Source: Winogradskyella wichelsiae
GTDB lineage: Bacteria > Bacteroidota > Bacteroidia > Flavobacteriales > Flavobacteriaceae
DNA length: 64,000 bases
Assembly (NCBI RefSeq): GCF_013403925.1
Contig: NZ_JABFDJ010000002.1
Span: 744,001 to 808,000 of the forward strand
Direction: 5' to 3'
The position numbers and the translations under genes were made by a program. The stretch's first letter is position 1. The number at the start of each line of letters is the position of its first letter. The notes beneath the pieces are model-generated. The model was given only the letters and a program-made list of their open reading frames with translations. It did no database searches and was not told where the DNA came from. Below, piece by piece: positions 27,024 to 35,813 of this stretch.

Positions 27024-28148
27024 TTATTCGTTTTCTTTTTTAGCTTTTTCTTCTATAATCCCTAGTTTTTTTGCTCTAGCTTCCCAGCTTTTTCTCGCGA
27101 GAGATTGTAAATCTGAAACGTTATCACTTTCATCCATTATTTCTAGACCTAATAGGGTTTCAATAACATCTTCCATCGTTACAATTCCACTAACGGAACC
27201 ATATTCATCGACCACTAAAGCCATATGATTTCTGCTTTCTACTAGTTTTTCAAATAATTCAGGAATAGGTAAATTACGTTCAATAACAATGATATTTCGT
27301 TTAAGATCGGATAGTTTTTTAGATCCGTTATCTAAGGCCATCTCTTTAAAAACTTCATCTTTTAAAACTAAGCTTTGAATGTTATCTGCATCACCAGAAA
27401 AAATAGGAATTCTACTAAATCTTAAATTCATATTTTCTTTAAAAAACGCTTCAACCGTCATGTTTTCATCCACAGTTTTCATCACTGTTCTAGGCGTCAT
27501 TACATCCTTAGCAAAAACCTCTTTAAAGGTCAGCAGGTTTTTAATAATCTTACTTTCGTTTTCTTCAAAAACACCTTCTTCATGTGCGATTTCTGCCATA
27601 GCAGCAAAGCTTTCTCTATTTAAAACACTTCCGTGTCCTTTTCCTCCAATGAGTTTTGTTGTTAACTGAAGTAGCCATAAAATACCTGTGTATTTAAGCG
27701 GGAATATTAGAATGTTAAGTGCTTTAGATGTAAAATTAGCCAACTGTTTCCAGTATGTTGCACCTATTGTTTTTGGAATAATTTCTGAAGCAACTAAAAT
27801 TAGAATGGTCATTACGGTAGATACGATAGCTACCATTAAGTCTTCAGTAATAGTAATACCTAAAATAGTTCTTTCTGTGGTGCCATACATTTCAGCATAA
27901 GCCACTTTTGCTTGTACACCAACTAAAATAGCACCAACGGTATGTGCAATAGTATTTAATGTTAGGATGGCAATTAAAGGACGATCAACATCTTTTTTTA
28001 ATTCTTCTAGTTCAGTAGCGTAAACTTTACCTTCTTTCTTTTTAAGATTTATAAACGTAGGAGTTAAGCTTAGTAATACAGCTTCTAAAATAGAACATAT
28101 AAAAGAAAAGAATATGGATATGACAGCGTAAAAAATGAGTAAGCCCAT
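27024..28148 (-). CDS. CNNM (DUF21) and CBS-pair membrane protein, CorC/TlyC-type
   Basis: Membrane protein with a DUF21/CNNM domain (four hydrophobic segments within about 1-165) and two CBS domains (about 215-335, MTPRTVMKTVDEN and DEYGSVSGIVTMEDVIE). Homologs, once called hemolysins, act in Mg2+ or Co2+ export or resistance. The third, CorC_HlyC transporter-associated domain seems absent or very short: the protein ends after the CBS pair with a charged tail (KAKKENE). It is the first gene of the operon. Confidence 0.88.
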   Translation of the reverse strand: MGLLIFYAVISIFFSFICSILEAVLLSLTPTFINLKKKEGKVYATELEELKKDVDRPLIAILTLNTIAHTVGAILVGVQAKVAYAEMYGTTERTILGITITEDLMVAIVSTVMTILILVASEIIPKTIGATYWKQLANFTSKALNILIFPLKYTGILWLLQLTTKLIGGKGHGSVLNRESFAAMAEIAHEEGVFEENESKIIKNLLTFKEVFAKDVMTPRTVMKTVDENMTVEAFFKENMNLRFSRIPIFSGDADNIQSLVLKDEVFKEMALDNGSKKLSDLKRNIIVIERNLPIPELFEKLVESRNHMALVVDEYGSVSGIVTMEDVIETLLGLEIMDESDNVSDLQSLARKSWEARAKKLGIIEEKAKKENE

Positions 28149-28382
28149 TAATAAATAAGAGTTTTAGTTAGGGCTAAGTTACAAAATGAATGTTGAATTT
28201 CAGAGTTATTTTATTTAGCGTAAAACCTCCTTTCTTTTTAAATTAGTAAGTCTTTTAATTTTATGTAATAAAAAAGTAGGATAAGATAATTATTTATGAA
28301 TAAAAAAGAAGGGTCATTAACTTAATTGTAGACACATCCTTTTTTGTAAAAACGACTATCTTCCTAATTAAGATAAGCTAAA

Positions 28383-29249
28383 TTATTTTACATCTAAAAA
28401 TACACCAGCACTAAATGAAGGGTTTGCTGCAATAATTTTTCCGCTTAAAAGAGAAGAATAGTTGAATGAGACACCTAGTTTCTTGTTGATGTAATAAGCC
28501 ACTTCTGCGCCTAAACCAACATATTCTATATTATTAGCAAATATGCTCCCTTGAGAATTTTGAGCATTTAAACTTCCATTATGTAAGGATTGTATGGTGT
28601 TTAGCCTTCCTATTAACCAAAATTTATTTTGAATTAACTGAGTTCCTAATTCTAATCCTGTGGTGAGTTGATCTGAGAAGTTATTGGTTCTATTATTAAA
28701 CCCGAAATAAACTTTGCTGTAAAAAGATTGGTTATATATTTTGAAGGATTTACCTAAGTTAAGCTGCATTAATTGGTTAAATTCTCCGTCACCAGTTTGA
28801 AAACTTCCATCAGATCCACCTTCGCTTTTTCCTGTAGGTAATCCAAATTTTAAAGAAGCAGATAAAGCCCAAGAGTTTTTATTAAAGATGCTGTAGTTAA
28901 CACCTAAATCTATATCTCCAATAGAATTGACCGCTTCACCTTCGGTTAACACTTGTCCTGTTGTTCTTGAAACGGCATCATTTTGAGTTGTTCTAGAAAA
29001 AAAAGGAACATAAGCTATTAAATCCCATTTTTTAGTTAGTCCGTATTGGCCATAAAAGTTGAAATTAAAATTTGTTCTGGTTGCATTTGGGTCTTTTTCA
29101 CCAGTATCTGTATAATGTTCGTCAGATTCTAAATACCAGGCTGAAACTTTATAATAGCCTTTGCCTTTGTCTTTGGTCCATTGTGCAAAAGAATATTGAT
29201 AGCTTAAAAGAAGGATAGCTATTGTTGTGATCAATTTTTTTAATGTCAT
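28383..29249 (-). CDS. Outer membrane beta-barrel protein (transporter-like)
   Basis: Signal peptide 1-22 (YSFAQ) followed by ~265 residues of alternating polar/hydrophobic strands, Asn/Tyr/Phe rich, ending in a valine-lysine terminal strand (SAGVFLDVK). It resembles the outer membrane 'transporter' barrels related to phenol-pathway MetA-type proteins. It lies 21 bases after the DM13 lipoprotein gene, so the two are likely cotranscribed. No specific substrate is evident. Confidence 0.7.
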   Translation of the reverse strand: MTLKKLITTIAILLLSYQYSFAQWTKDKGKGYYKVSAWYLESDEHYTDTGEKDPNATRTNFNFNFYGQYGLTKKWDLIAYVPFFSRTTQNDAVSRTTGQVLTEGEAVNSIGDIDLGVNYSIFNKNSWALSASLKFGLPTGKSEGGSDGSFQTGDGEFNQLMQLNLGKSFKIYNQSFYSKVYFGFNNRTNNFSDQLTTGLELGTQLIQNKFWLIGRLNTIQSLHNGSLNAQNSQGSIFANNIEYVGLGAEVAYYINKKLGVSFNYSSLLSGKIIAANPSFSAGVFLDVK

Positions 29250-29270
29250 TGTAATAATTTAAATATGGAA

Positions 29271-29966
29271 TTAATCTAATATTTCGCCAGTACCTACTTT
29301 TACTCCAAAGGGTTGACACCAATAGAGTAAATACGTATAATCATTAATGTTAGTATCGGGAATGGTGTATGTATGAGCACCATTAAAAACACTAACAGGG
29401 CCAACACTATAAGCTCCAGAAATAGAATTAGGATTGTTGGTTAGATATAAGTAAAGTCCAGGTAAGCTAGTTGTAGCTTGGTAGTCGCTATTAACAGAAA
29501 GCAGTAGATCGTCAGAGTTTTCTTGCTCTTGAAGTGTAAAAGTACCCGTAAGTAAGTAACTACTAGTTGTTGCGATGGTTCCAGCTTTCACAATGGGTTC
29601 TATAATTATAACAGTTCCATCTTCTGTGATGGTTATAGTAAAACTTTCTTCTAAAAAGACATCATTTTCTTGTACAGAAGCAGATATAATGGCGGTTCCT
29701 TCAGAAATAGCGGTTAGAAACCCAGAAGAATTAATGGTTATAATATTTGCGTTTGAGCTGGTCCAAGTTACTATTGCTTCTTCTTCAATTCCTATATTGT
29801 TAAAATATGCAGTATTTAACTGATAAGTTTCAGGAACAGGTAATGAACTGATAGGATTTAAGATTCTTAATTCAGGCTCTATAAAGTCATTAATAATATC
29901 TTCTCCAATACAACTTGTTTGCATAAGGAATAGTGAAACAAATAAAAGCATGTACTTTTTAATCAT
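29271..29966 (-). CDS. Lipoprotein with BIG2-like and DM13 domains
   Basis: Lipoprotein signal peptide with lipobox MQTSC (acyl Cys19). A bacterial Ig-like (BIG2) domain at about 45-110 shows VTWTSSNANIITINSSGFLTA. A DM13 domain follows (about 125-230), ending YWCQPFGVKVGTGEI with the family's conserved Cys217. DM13 has been proposed to take part in electron transfer; direct evidence in bacteria is thin. It is paired with an outer membrane barrel gene 21 bases downstream, suggesting a cell-envelope complex. Confidence 0.75.
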   Translation of the reverse strand: MIKKYMLLFVSLFLMQTSCIGEDIINDFIEPELRILNPISSLPVPETYQLNTAYFNNIGIEEEAIVTWTSSNANIITINSSGFLTAISEGTAIISASVQENDVFLEESFTITITEDGTVIIIEPIVKAGTIATTSSYLLTGTFTLQEQENSDDLLLSVNSDYQATTSLPGLYLYLTNNPNSISGAYSVGPVSVFNGAHTYTIPDTNINDYTYLLYWCQPFGVKVGTGEILD

Positions 29967-30070
29967 AAATAATAATTTTATAGAGTAGTTGTCTTTAAAA
30001 CCTTAAAAGCCTTACAGATAATGTTAAAAAAATACTAATATGTTGTTTTGTAATGCTGAATTAAAACTAA

Positions 30071-30103
30071 AAAACACTCTTATAATAAATATAAGAGTGT
30101 TTT
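30071..30103. terminator. Bidirectional terminator
   Basis: AAAACACTCTTATA / TATAAGAGTGTTTT, a 14-bp perfect inverted repeat with a 5-base loop and T-run. It lies 35 bases beyond the stop of the minus-strand lipoprotein gene at 30138. Confidence 0.85.
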
Positions 30104-30137
30104 TTTACAAGTGTAAATTATAGATTTTGGCAATGTA

Positions 30138-31007
30138 TTATTGTACTTCTATGAAGTCTTTTTGTTCCTTTAAGTGTATAAATTCCCCATTTTTATATTC
30201 AAATTCTCCTTTGTAAGCATAGACTGAATCAATCTGGCAGCAATATGAGAAATCGGTTGCATAGCTATATGATAGTTTATTGGAATTGTTATTATAATTT
30301 AGATATTGCTCTGTTTTAATAAAATGTTCTTGAGACAATGATAATTTTCTGCTAGGATTAAAATTACTGTCATTTTGTATTTCGTTGTATTTCGGATACT
30401 TATAATCAAACTGGTGATAATTTATTTTATTACCTTCAAATGATATTAAAATAGCTGACTTTGTTGTTTCGGAATAAACGGCTGCTGGTCTCCCAAAGCT
30501 TTTTTCCTTTATGAGATATTTTCCATCTGGCATTAGATAAATATTCTCAATATCTGTAAAACCTAAGTTGTTAATTATTTGCCCATTTGCGAATACTATT
30601 TCTGAAACCCAATAAGGATTACAGTATGCACCACAAGATTCTCCACGCCCAACAAATACTTTAAATAGGCTGTCTGGAGAAGCATATACTCTGCCTGCAG
30701 AGATGCCTTTATCACCATCAAAATAATCAGATAGTAATCTTTTAATTTTTAAATTTGAAAAATCAGTATTTATTGTGTCTAACGTTGAGAAGGCTGTTTT
30801 CCTCCAAAAAAGAAGTAAATCTAAAGAGTCCTTATGGGATGTTTTATAGTTTGAATGAATTTCTTCAAAAGGATAGTCTATGAAGGCCTCATTAAGCGAT
30901 TTTTCATAAACCGATAATTCTTTATTCTTTGATTCTTTTTGGTCTTTGCAGCTAAAAAATAAAGCTAAGATTATAAATGCTATCTGTATTTTCCAATTGT
31001 ATCTCAT
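30138..31007 (-). CDS. Hypothetical lipoprotein
   Basis: A 289-residue protein with a lipoprotein signal (LALFFSC, Cys20) followed by a Lys/Glu-rich linker. The rest is a mixed alpha/beta domain with several Cys (GESCGAYCNPYW, DFSYCCQID), which may form disulfides in the periplasm. No family recognised. It starts 7 bases after the Lrp-type regulator stop, so it is probably cotranscribed with it; a strong terminator follows. Confidence 0.7.
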   Translation of the reverse strand: MRYNWKIQIAFIILALFFSCKDQKESKNKELSVYEKSLNEAFIDYPFEEIHSNYKTSHKDSLDLLLFWRKTAFSTLDTINTDFSNLKIKRLLSDYFDGDKGISAGRVYASPDSLFKVFVGRGESCGAYCNPYWVSEIVFANGQIINNLGFTDIENIYLMPDGKYLIKEKSFGRPAAVYSETTKSAILISFEGNKINYHQFDYKYPKYNEIQNDSNFNPSRKLSLSQEHFIKTEQYLNYNNNSNKLSYSYATDFSYCCQIDSVYAYKGEFEYKNGEFIHLKEQKDFIEVQ

Positions 31008-31014
31008 AGGTTGT

Positions 31015-31422
31015 TTAACTTTCTAATATAATATTAGTGTTAGGAACACCGTATTGAGATATGCGTTCTAGAAATGTTATTAGGGCTTTGTTATCTTTAA
31101 AATAACCTAAGATGCATAAGCTGTCTTCACCTGTAATACGATCGCAACGTTCTACTTCATTAATGTATTTAATTTGATTATATGCTGTTCTTATGGTACT
31201 AGATTGATGAATTTTTAAATTGATATAAGCCCTGACAGTAACACCTAATTTGTCGTGATTTAGCTTTAACGAATAGCCTAAAATAAATCCTTTTTTTTCT
31301 AATTGTTTTACACGTTTACCAATGGCCGGAGCTGATAATTCAACAGCTTTACCTATAGTAGCAAATGATTCGCGTGCATTTGTACGTAACATTTTAATGA
31401 TTTTTTGATCAATAGCATCCAT
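31015..31422 (-). CDS. Lrp/AsnC-family transcriptional regulator
   Basis: 135-residue regulator: N-terminal HTH_AsnC (MDAIDQKIIKMLRTNARESFATIGKAVELS.. pattern, with the recognition helix around APAIGKRVKQLE) and a C-terminal RAM ligand-binding/oligomerisation domain (about 65-133, ERCDRITGEDSLCILGYF). Such proteins sense amino acids and usually regulate their own gene. Two TTCGAAA sites and a TATATTTG -7 box lie within 50 bases upstream, consistent with autoregulation. It is followed after 7 bases by an unknown lipoprotein. Confidence 0.9.
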   Translation of the reverse strand: MDAIDQKIIKMLRTNARESFATIGKAVELSAPAIGKRVKQLEKKGFILGYSLKLNHDKLGVTVRAYINLKIHQSSTIRTAYNQIKYINEVERCDRITGEDSLCILGYFKDNKALITFLERISQYGVPNTNIILES

Positions 31423-31428
31423 TTTTTG

Positions 31429-31476
31429 TTTCGAAATTAATTTGTTAATAATTCAAGTGATTCGAAACCAAATATA
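31429..31476 (-). promoter_or_regulatory. Lrp-gene promoter with paired TTCGAAA sites
   Basis: TTTCGAAA (31429-31436) and TTCGAAA (31461-31467), about three helical turns apart, with a minus-strand TATATTTG -7 box at 31469-31476. The arrangement suggests an autoregulatory operator; the link to the regulator is inference. Confidence 0.35.
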
Positions 31477-31504
31477 GGAAAAAGATTCGTTTTAAACTTG
31501 ATGT

Positions 31505-32500
31505 TTATTGGTCGTTTAGTAGTTTTACAACATCTTTAGCAAAATAACTTGCAATAATATCACCACCAGCGCGCTTAATTGCAGTCACTTGTTCCATCAT
31601 CACAGCATCATGATCTAACCATCCTTTTTCAGCTGCAGCTTTTAACATGGCATATTCACCAGAAACTTGATAAACAGCAATAGGGACATTCACTGCATTT
31701 TTAATTTCACGGACAATATCTAGATAACATAATCCTGGTTTTACCATTACAATATCTGCACCTTCTTCAATATCTATAAGGGTTTCACGAACGGCTTCTA
31801 GTCTATTGCCGTAATCCATTTGATATGTTTTTTTGTCTTTTGGCACATCTACCAAATCAACTGGAGCCGAATCAAGAGCATCTCGAAAAGGACCATAAAA
31901 AGCCGAAGCATATTTTGCGGTATAAGCCATAATCCCAGTGTTTTTAAAACCTTCCTGCTCTAGTAACTGACGAATTCTTAAAGTTCTTCCGTCATTCATA
32001 TCGCTAGGTGCAATAAAATCAGAACCTGCTACGGCATGGCTTAATGCCATTTCTGCTAACACTTTAGAAGATTCATCATTTAATATAATACCATTTTCTA
32101 CAATACCATCGTGGCCGTAAACAGAATAAGGATCTAAAGCTACATCTGTCATTACTAGCATGCCTGGACATGCATCTTTTACTGCCTTTATAGCACGTTG
32201 CATTAATCCATTTGGATTTATAGCCTCTGTACCTTTATTATCTTTTAATTTGTCGTCTACTTTAACAAATAGTAAAACAGATTTTAAACCTAAAGACCAT
32301 AGTTCTTTTACTTCTTTTTGAAGTGTATCTAAACTAAATCTATAGTAATTTGGCATTGAAGGAATTTCATCCTTAACACCTTTTCCTTCCACCACAAAAA
32401 GTGGTACTAAAAAATCGTTTGGTGTGATGTAAGTTTCTCTAACTAAACTTCTAATAGCTTCGCTAGTTCTCAGTCTTCTATTTCTTTGTATTGGAAACAT
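31505..32500 (-). CDS. hemB: Delta-aminolevulinic acid dehydratase (porphobilinogen synthase)
   Basis: Condenses two 5-aminolevulinate molecules to porphobilinogen. The two active-site lysines are Lys196 (YTAKYAS) and Lys254 (MVKPGLCYLD), the latter forming the Schiff base. The metal-binding segment reads DVALDPYSVYGHDG (about 119-132), without the three cysteines of zinc-dependent enzymes, so this is the magnesium-type. Length 331 is standard. It belongs to the heme gene cluster but is separated from hemF by an inserted helicase gene. Confidence 0.97.
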   Translation of the reverse strand: MFPIQRNRRLRTSEAIRSLVRETYITPNDFLVPLFVVEGKGVKDEIPSMPNYYRFSLDTLQKEVKELWSLGLKSVLLFVKVDDKLKDNKGTEAINPNGLMQRAIKAVKDACPGMLVMTDVALDPYSVYGHDGIVENGIILNDESSKVLAEMALSHAVAGSDFIAPSDMNDGRTLRIRQLLEQEGFKNTGIMAYTAKYASAFYGPFRDALDSAPVDLVDVPKDKKTYQMDYGNRLEAVRETLIDIEEGADIVMVKPGLCYLDIVREIKNAVNVPIAVYQVSGEYAMLKAAAEKGWLDHDAVMMEQVTAIKRAGGDIIASYFAKDVVKLLNDQ

Positions 32501-32517
32501 GATTATGTTTTTTATAG

Positions 32518-32546
32518 ACCAGTTTGGTTTTAAAAACCAGACAGGT
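32518..32546. repeat. Palindromic repeat, copy a
   Basis: ACCAGTTTGGTTTT / AAAACCAGACAGGT, 14-base imperfect arms. It lies in the hemB-helicase gap and is related in pattern (AGGTTT..AAACC..) to the copies at 35275 and 35727. Confidence 0.5.
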
Positions 32547-32575
32547 TTTTAGTTTAAGTTTTATGATTACTTTTA

Positions 32576-35248
32576 ATGCCTACAAAGTTACTCATTATAA
32601 CCCATTTTATATTGCTAGAAAGCTTAAGACTTTTACAATTTATTTATCCTTGGCGAAGCTATCAGGCAGAACTTTTAAAAGATTTTAATAGTCATATATC
32701 AGATCACCATTTTCATGTTATTGCACCTCCCGGTTCTGGAAAAACCATCTTAGGATTAGAGATCATTAGGAAGCTTGGAAAGAAAACTTTAGTCTTAGCG
32801 CCAACATTAACCATAAGGAACCAATGGGAAAACAGATTGCGGTCTTTTTTTACGAAAAATGCTAATTTCGAAGCTTTTTCTTTCGATTTAAAAGCGCCTA
32901 GCGACATTACTTTCTCTACCTACCAGTCCCTTCATGCCTTTTATAAGGCATTTGAGGATAAAGAAGACTATTATAAATTTTTTAAAAAACATAAGATTGA
33001 AACCATTGTTTTAGACGAAGCACACCATTTAAAAAATGCGTGGTGGACTTGTTTAATGGACTTAAAAAAGAATTCTGATTTCTATATTGTGGCACTTACG
33101 GCTACGCCTCCTTATGATAGTAGTAGGGCAGAGGTTTCTAAATATTTTACTCTTTGTGGTGAAGTTGATGATGAAATTGCTGTTCCAGATTTAGTGCGCG
33201 AAAAAGATTTAAGTCCCCATCAGGATTTTGTGTATTTCTCAAAACCTGAAGATTTAGAGATCAATTTTATTGTAGATTACCGAAGAGATATTGCTAATTT
33301 TAAAGATGAATTATTAAAGGATGAAGATTTTATTTCTTTTTTAGTCAATCATCGTTTTTATAAAAACCCAAATTGGCATCTAGATGAGCTTTATACTAAC
33401 ACCGAATATTTTTCTTCAATTCTCATTTTTTTATATGCTTGTGGATTTGGTATTGATCATCAAAAATTAGAAGTTTTAGGGTTTGCTAAACAAGAAATAA
33501 TTCAGTTTCCTGAACTCGATTTACATTGGCTTGGAATTTTATTTCAATGTTTGTTAGTTTCTGATAGAGAGCAGCTTATTGATAAAGAAGATTATCTTTT
33601 AAAGCTAGAAAAACAATTACGACGACTTCATGTTTTTGAAAAAAAATCAATAGATTTTATAGGTGAACAATTATTGTATAAATCCCTTTCTAACAGTCCT
33701 AGTAAACTTAAAAGTATTGTGAGTATTGTTAACGCAGAACGGGTAAGTTTAAAAGCCGATTTACGATGTGTTATTCTTACAGATTACATTCGGAAAGAGT
33801 TTTTAAATGTTACAGATGAAGGCATAAAGAATATTAGCAAAATTGGAGTACTTCCTATTTTTCAATATGTAAGGCATTATTGTCAAAAACCAGAGGAATT
33901 AGCAGTGCTTTCTGGAAGTATTGTTATTATACATCAGTCTATTTTAGAGATGTTTGAAACGATTGAAGCTTTAGATAGTTTTAGCTTTTTGCCATTACAA
34001 ACAGACGCTTCGTTTTTATTGGTTAGTGCTAAAGGGAAGTCAAATACTTCTATAGTAAGCATCATTACGCAACTTTTTGAAGCCGGATATATTAAAGTCC
34101 TCATTGGTACAAAATCTTTATTAGGAGAGGGTTGGGATGCACCTTCTATAAATAGCTTAATTCTGGCTTCTTTTATAGGTTCGTTTGTGTCTTCTAATCA
34201 AATGCGTGGTCGAGCCATTCGGAAAGATGCAAATCAACCTAATAAAACCGGAAATATTTGGCATTTGGCTTGTGTAGATCCTACAGTTTTAGATGGCGGA
34301 AAAGAAGTCGATACACTAAAACGTCGTTTTGAGGCTTTTGTTGGTGTCACTAATAGTACCATTCCGTTTATTTCAAATGGTTTTGAACGTTTAGATATTC
34401 CTGATGAAATTCCTATAGATACTATTGAAACTTTAAATGAAACTACTTTAAACCACGCAACGAAACGTGTTTTAGTTACTGAAAAGTGGAATAAGGCCAT
34501 TGGAAAAGGAACAAAATTAACCAAAGAGGTTAAGATTTTACATTCTGGAAACCGCCCTTTTCAGGCACAAAAGCAAATCTATTATTTTGATGTGCTTCGG
34601 TTTTTTGTAGTCGAATTATTTTTTACGGTGCTTCTCTTTTATTTTGAATTTGTTGTGGAAAGTTTCCATCTCATTCTGCAACGTGGTTTTTACTACTTTA
34701 TTTATACATTTTTAGCAGCCTTTGTTTTTGGGTTTGGTTACAAGTTTTATAAAGCTTTAAAACTGTATATACGGCATGGTTATCTTTATAAAAAGATAGG
34801 TAAAATGGGATTAACAATTTTAGATACATTGCACGAACTTGGTTATTTAACGTCTAATAGAGACGCTATTAGTGTAAATTCTTATTTATTAGGAAAAGGA
34901 GATGTAGTTTGCAATTTGGTTGGTGCTAATGCTCTTGAAAATTCCTTGTTTGCTAAAGCATTAAGTCAACTTCTAGAACCAATTGAATCTCCTAGATATT
35001 TAATTATTAAAACGAATGTATTACGAAAGCGTTTTGATGTAGAGAATTTTTATCCTGTTCCTGAATTATTTGGTGATAAAAAGGAAAATGCTTTGGTGTT
35101 TCAGAAGCATTGGAATACTTATTTAGGAAAAACAAAACTCTTATTTACAAGAAGTGTAGAGGGGAGAAAGTTATTGTTAAAAGCAAGATTATATCATGTG
35201 TATAATGCTTTTAAGGAAGTAACTAAAGAAGTTATGGTTTGGAAATAG
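32576..35248 (+). CDS. SF2 DEAD/DEAH-type helicase with C-terminal transmembrane segments
   Basis: Superfamily 2 helicase core: motif I APPGSGKT (50-57), Ia VLAPTLTIRNQW, motif II DEAH (147-150), motif III TATPP (175-179), motif V GTKSLLGEGWDAPSIN and motif VI QMRGRAIRKD. This is followed by two hydrophobic helices at about 676-694 and 703-722 and a ~150-residue C-terminal domain that I do not recognise. A membrane-anchored SF2 ATPase is unusual. The gene is alone on the plus strand inside the minus-strand heme cluster and is bracketed by related palindromes, suggesting later insertion. Substrate (DNA or RNA) is not evident; no nuclease or methylase partner lies beside it. The first ~20 residues may be non-native if the start is later. 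Confidence 0.82.
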   Translation: MPTKLLIITHFILLESLRLLQFIYPWRSYQAELLKDFNSHISDHHFHVIAPPGSGKTILGLEIIRKLGKKTLVLAPTLTIRNQWENRLRSFFTKNANFEAFSFDLKAPSDITFSTYQSLHAFYKAFEDKEDYYKFFKKHKIETIVLDEAHHLKNAWWTCLMDLKKNSDFYIVALTATPPYDSSRAEVSKYFTLCGEVDDEIAVPDLVREKDLSPHQDFVYFSKPEDLEINFIVDYRRDIANFKDELLKDEDFISFLVNHRFYKNPNWHLDELYTNTEYFSSILIFLYACGFGIDHQKLEVLGFAKQEIIQFPELDLHWLGILFQCLLVSDREQLIDKEDYLLKLEKQLRRLHVFEKKSIDFIGEQLLYKSLSNSPSKLKSIVSIVNAERVSLKADLRCVILTDYIRKEFLNVTDEGIKNISKIGVLPIFQYVRHYCQKPEELAVLSGSIVIIHQSILEMFETIEALDSFSFLPLQTDASFLLVSAKGKSNTSIVSIITQLFEAGYIKVLIGTKSLLGEGWDAPSINSLILASFIGSFVSSNQMRGRAIRKDANQPNKTGNIWHLACVDPTVLDGGKEVDTLKRRFEAFVGVTNSTIPFISNGFERLDIPDEIPIDTIETLNETTLNHATKRVLVTEKWNKAIGKGTKLTKEVKILHSGNRPFQAQKQIYYFDVLRFFVVELFFTVLLFYFEFVVESFHLILQRGFYYFIYTFLAAFVFGFGYKFYKALKLYIRHGYLYKKIGKMGLTILDTLHELGYLTSNRDAISVNSYLLGKGDVVCNLVGANALENSLFAKALSQLLEPIESPRYLIIKTNVLRKRFDVENFYPVPELFGDKKENALVFQKHWNTYLGKTKLLFTRSVEGRKLLLKARLYHVYNAFKEVTKEVMVWK

Positions 35249-35274
35249 TTTATTAAGGTGTAGACTCAAATAAT

Positions 35275-35310
35275 AGATCTGTTAGGTTTTTTTGAAGCCT
35301 GTAAGGGTTT
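35275..35310. repeat. Palindromic repeat, copy b
   Basis: AGATCTGTTAGGTTT, a short loop, then AAGCCTGTAAGGGTTT, 26 bases after the helicase stop. It resembles copy c (AGACCTGCTAGGTTT..) with several substitutions. Confidence 0.5.
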
Positions 35311-35317
35311 AACTTGT

Positions 35318-35704
35318 TTACTGACTTAAACCTAGGTAAAACCATTGCTCATTTTCTTTTACAAAAGCTGATTTTTCGTGTATAATATCTACTTTTCCAT
35401 TTTCAAAGAAATAAGCATTAAAAGTTACGGTGCCTTCTGTATCGTTTTCCGATCCTTTGGTAGTTTCTAAGACTTCTAATCTAATCCATTGTACCGATTT
35501 TGCCCATTTTACAATGGCTTTTTTCTCTTTTATTTGTCGTGTAGATTTGTGGTGTGTTGCCATTAAATAATCACCATTAGCTAAAACAAATGCGCTATAG
35601 CGAGAACGCATAAGTTGTTCGGCAGTGTCTGTTTTTCCATGGTTTAAATGAAAAATTTCACAGCATTCTTGGTAGGTTTTGTGGTTTCCGCAATGGCAGT
35701 TCAT
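35318..35704 (-). CDS. YchJ-family SEC-C motif protein
   Basis: 128-residue protein opening with a SEC-C type zinc motif (MNCHCGNHKTYQECC) and continuing with the YchJ-like NTF2 domain (AEQLMRSRYSAFVLANGDYL..). The longest frame starts at 35764, but its first 20 residues (MLDLAGLSNLAGLK..) are encoded by palindromic repeat c. The Met at 35704 places the zinc motif at the N-terminus as in the family. YchJ function is unknown; it is small, soluble and widespread. It is downstream of hemF in the same direction. Confidence 0.85.
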   Translation of the reverse strand: MNCHCGNHKTYQECCEIFHLNHGKTDTAEQLMRSRYSAFVLANGDYLMATHHKSTRQIKEKKAIVKWAKSVQWIRLEVLETTKGSENDTEGTVTFNAYFFENGKVDIIHEKSAFVKENEQWFYLGLSQ

Positions 35705-35726
35705 CGTTTGTAATATTACTATTTTG

Positions 35727-35759
35727 AGACCTGCTAGGTTTGATAAACCTGCAAGGTCT
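35727..35759. repeat. Palindromic repeat, copy c
   Basis: AGACCTGCTAGGTTT - GAT - AAACCTGCAAGGTCT. Twelve of 15 arm positions pair. It lies just before the ychJ start and would lengthen that ORF by 20 codons if translated. Confidence 0.65.
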
Positions 35760-35813
35760 AACATAAGTTTATTTAGGGTGTAGTGGTTTTTATTTTAGGT
35801 ATTAAGATGCTTA

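Noticed and set aside
32576-35248. Helicase as part of a restriction or defence island
   Set aside because: Neighbours are heme genes and YchJ; no nuclease, methylase or other defence gene lies within 10 kb.
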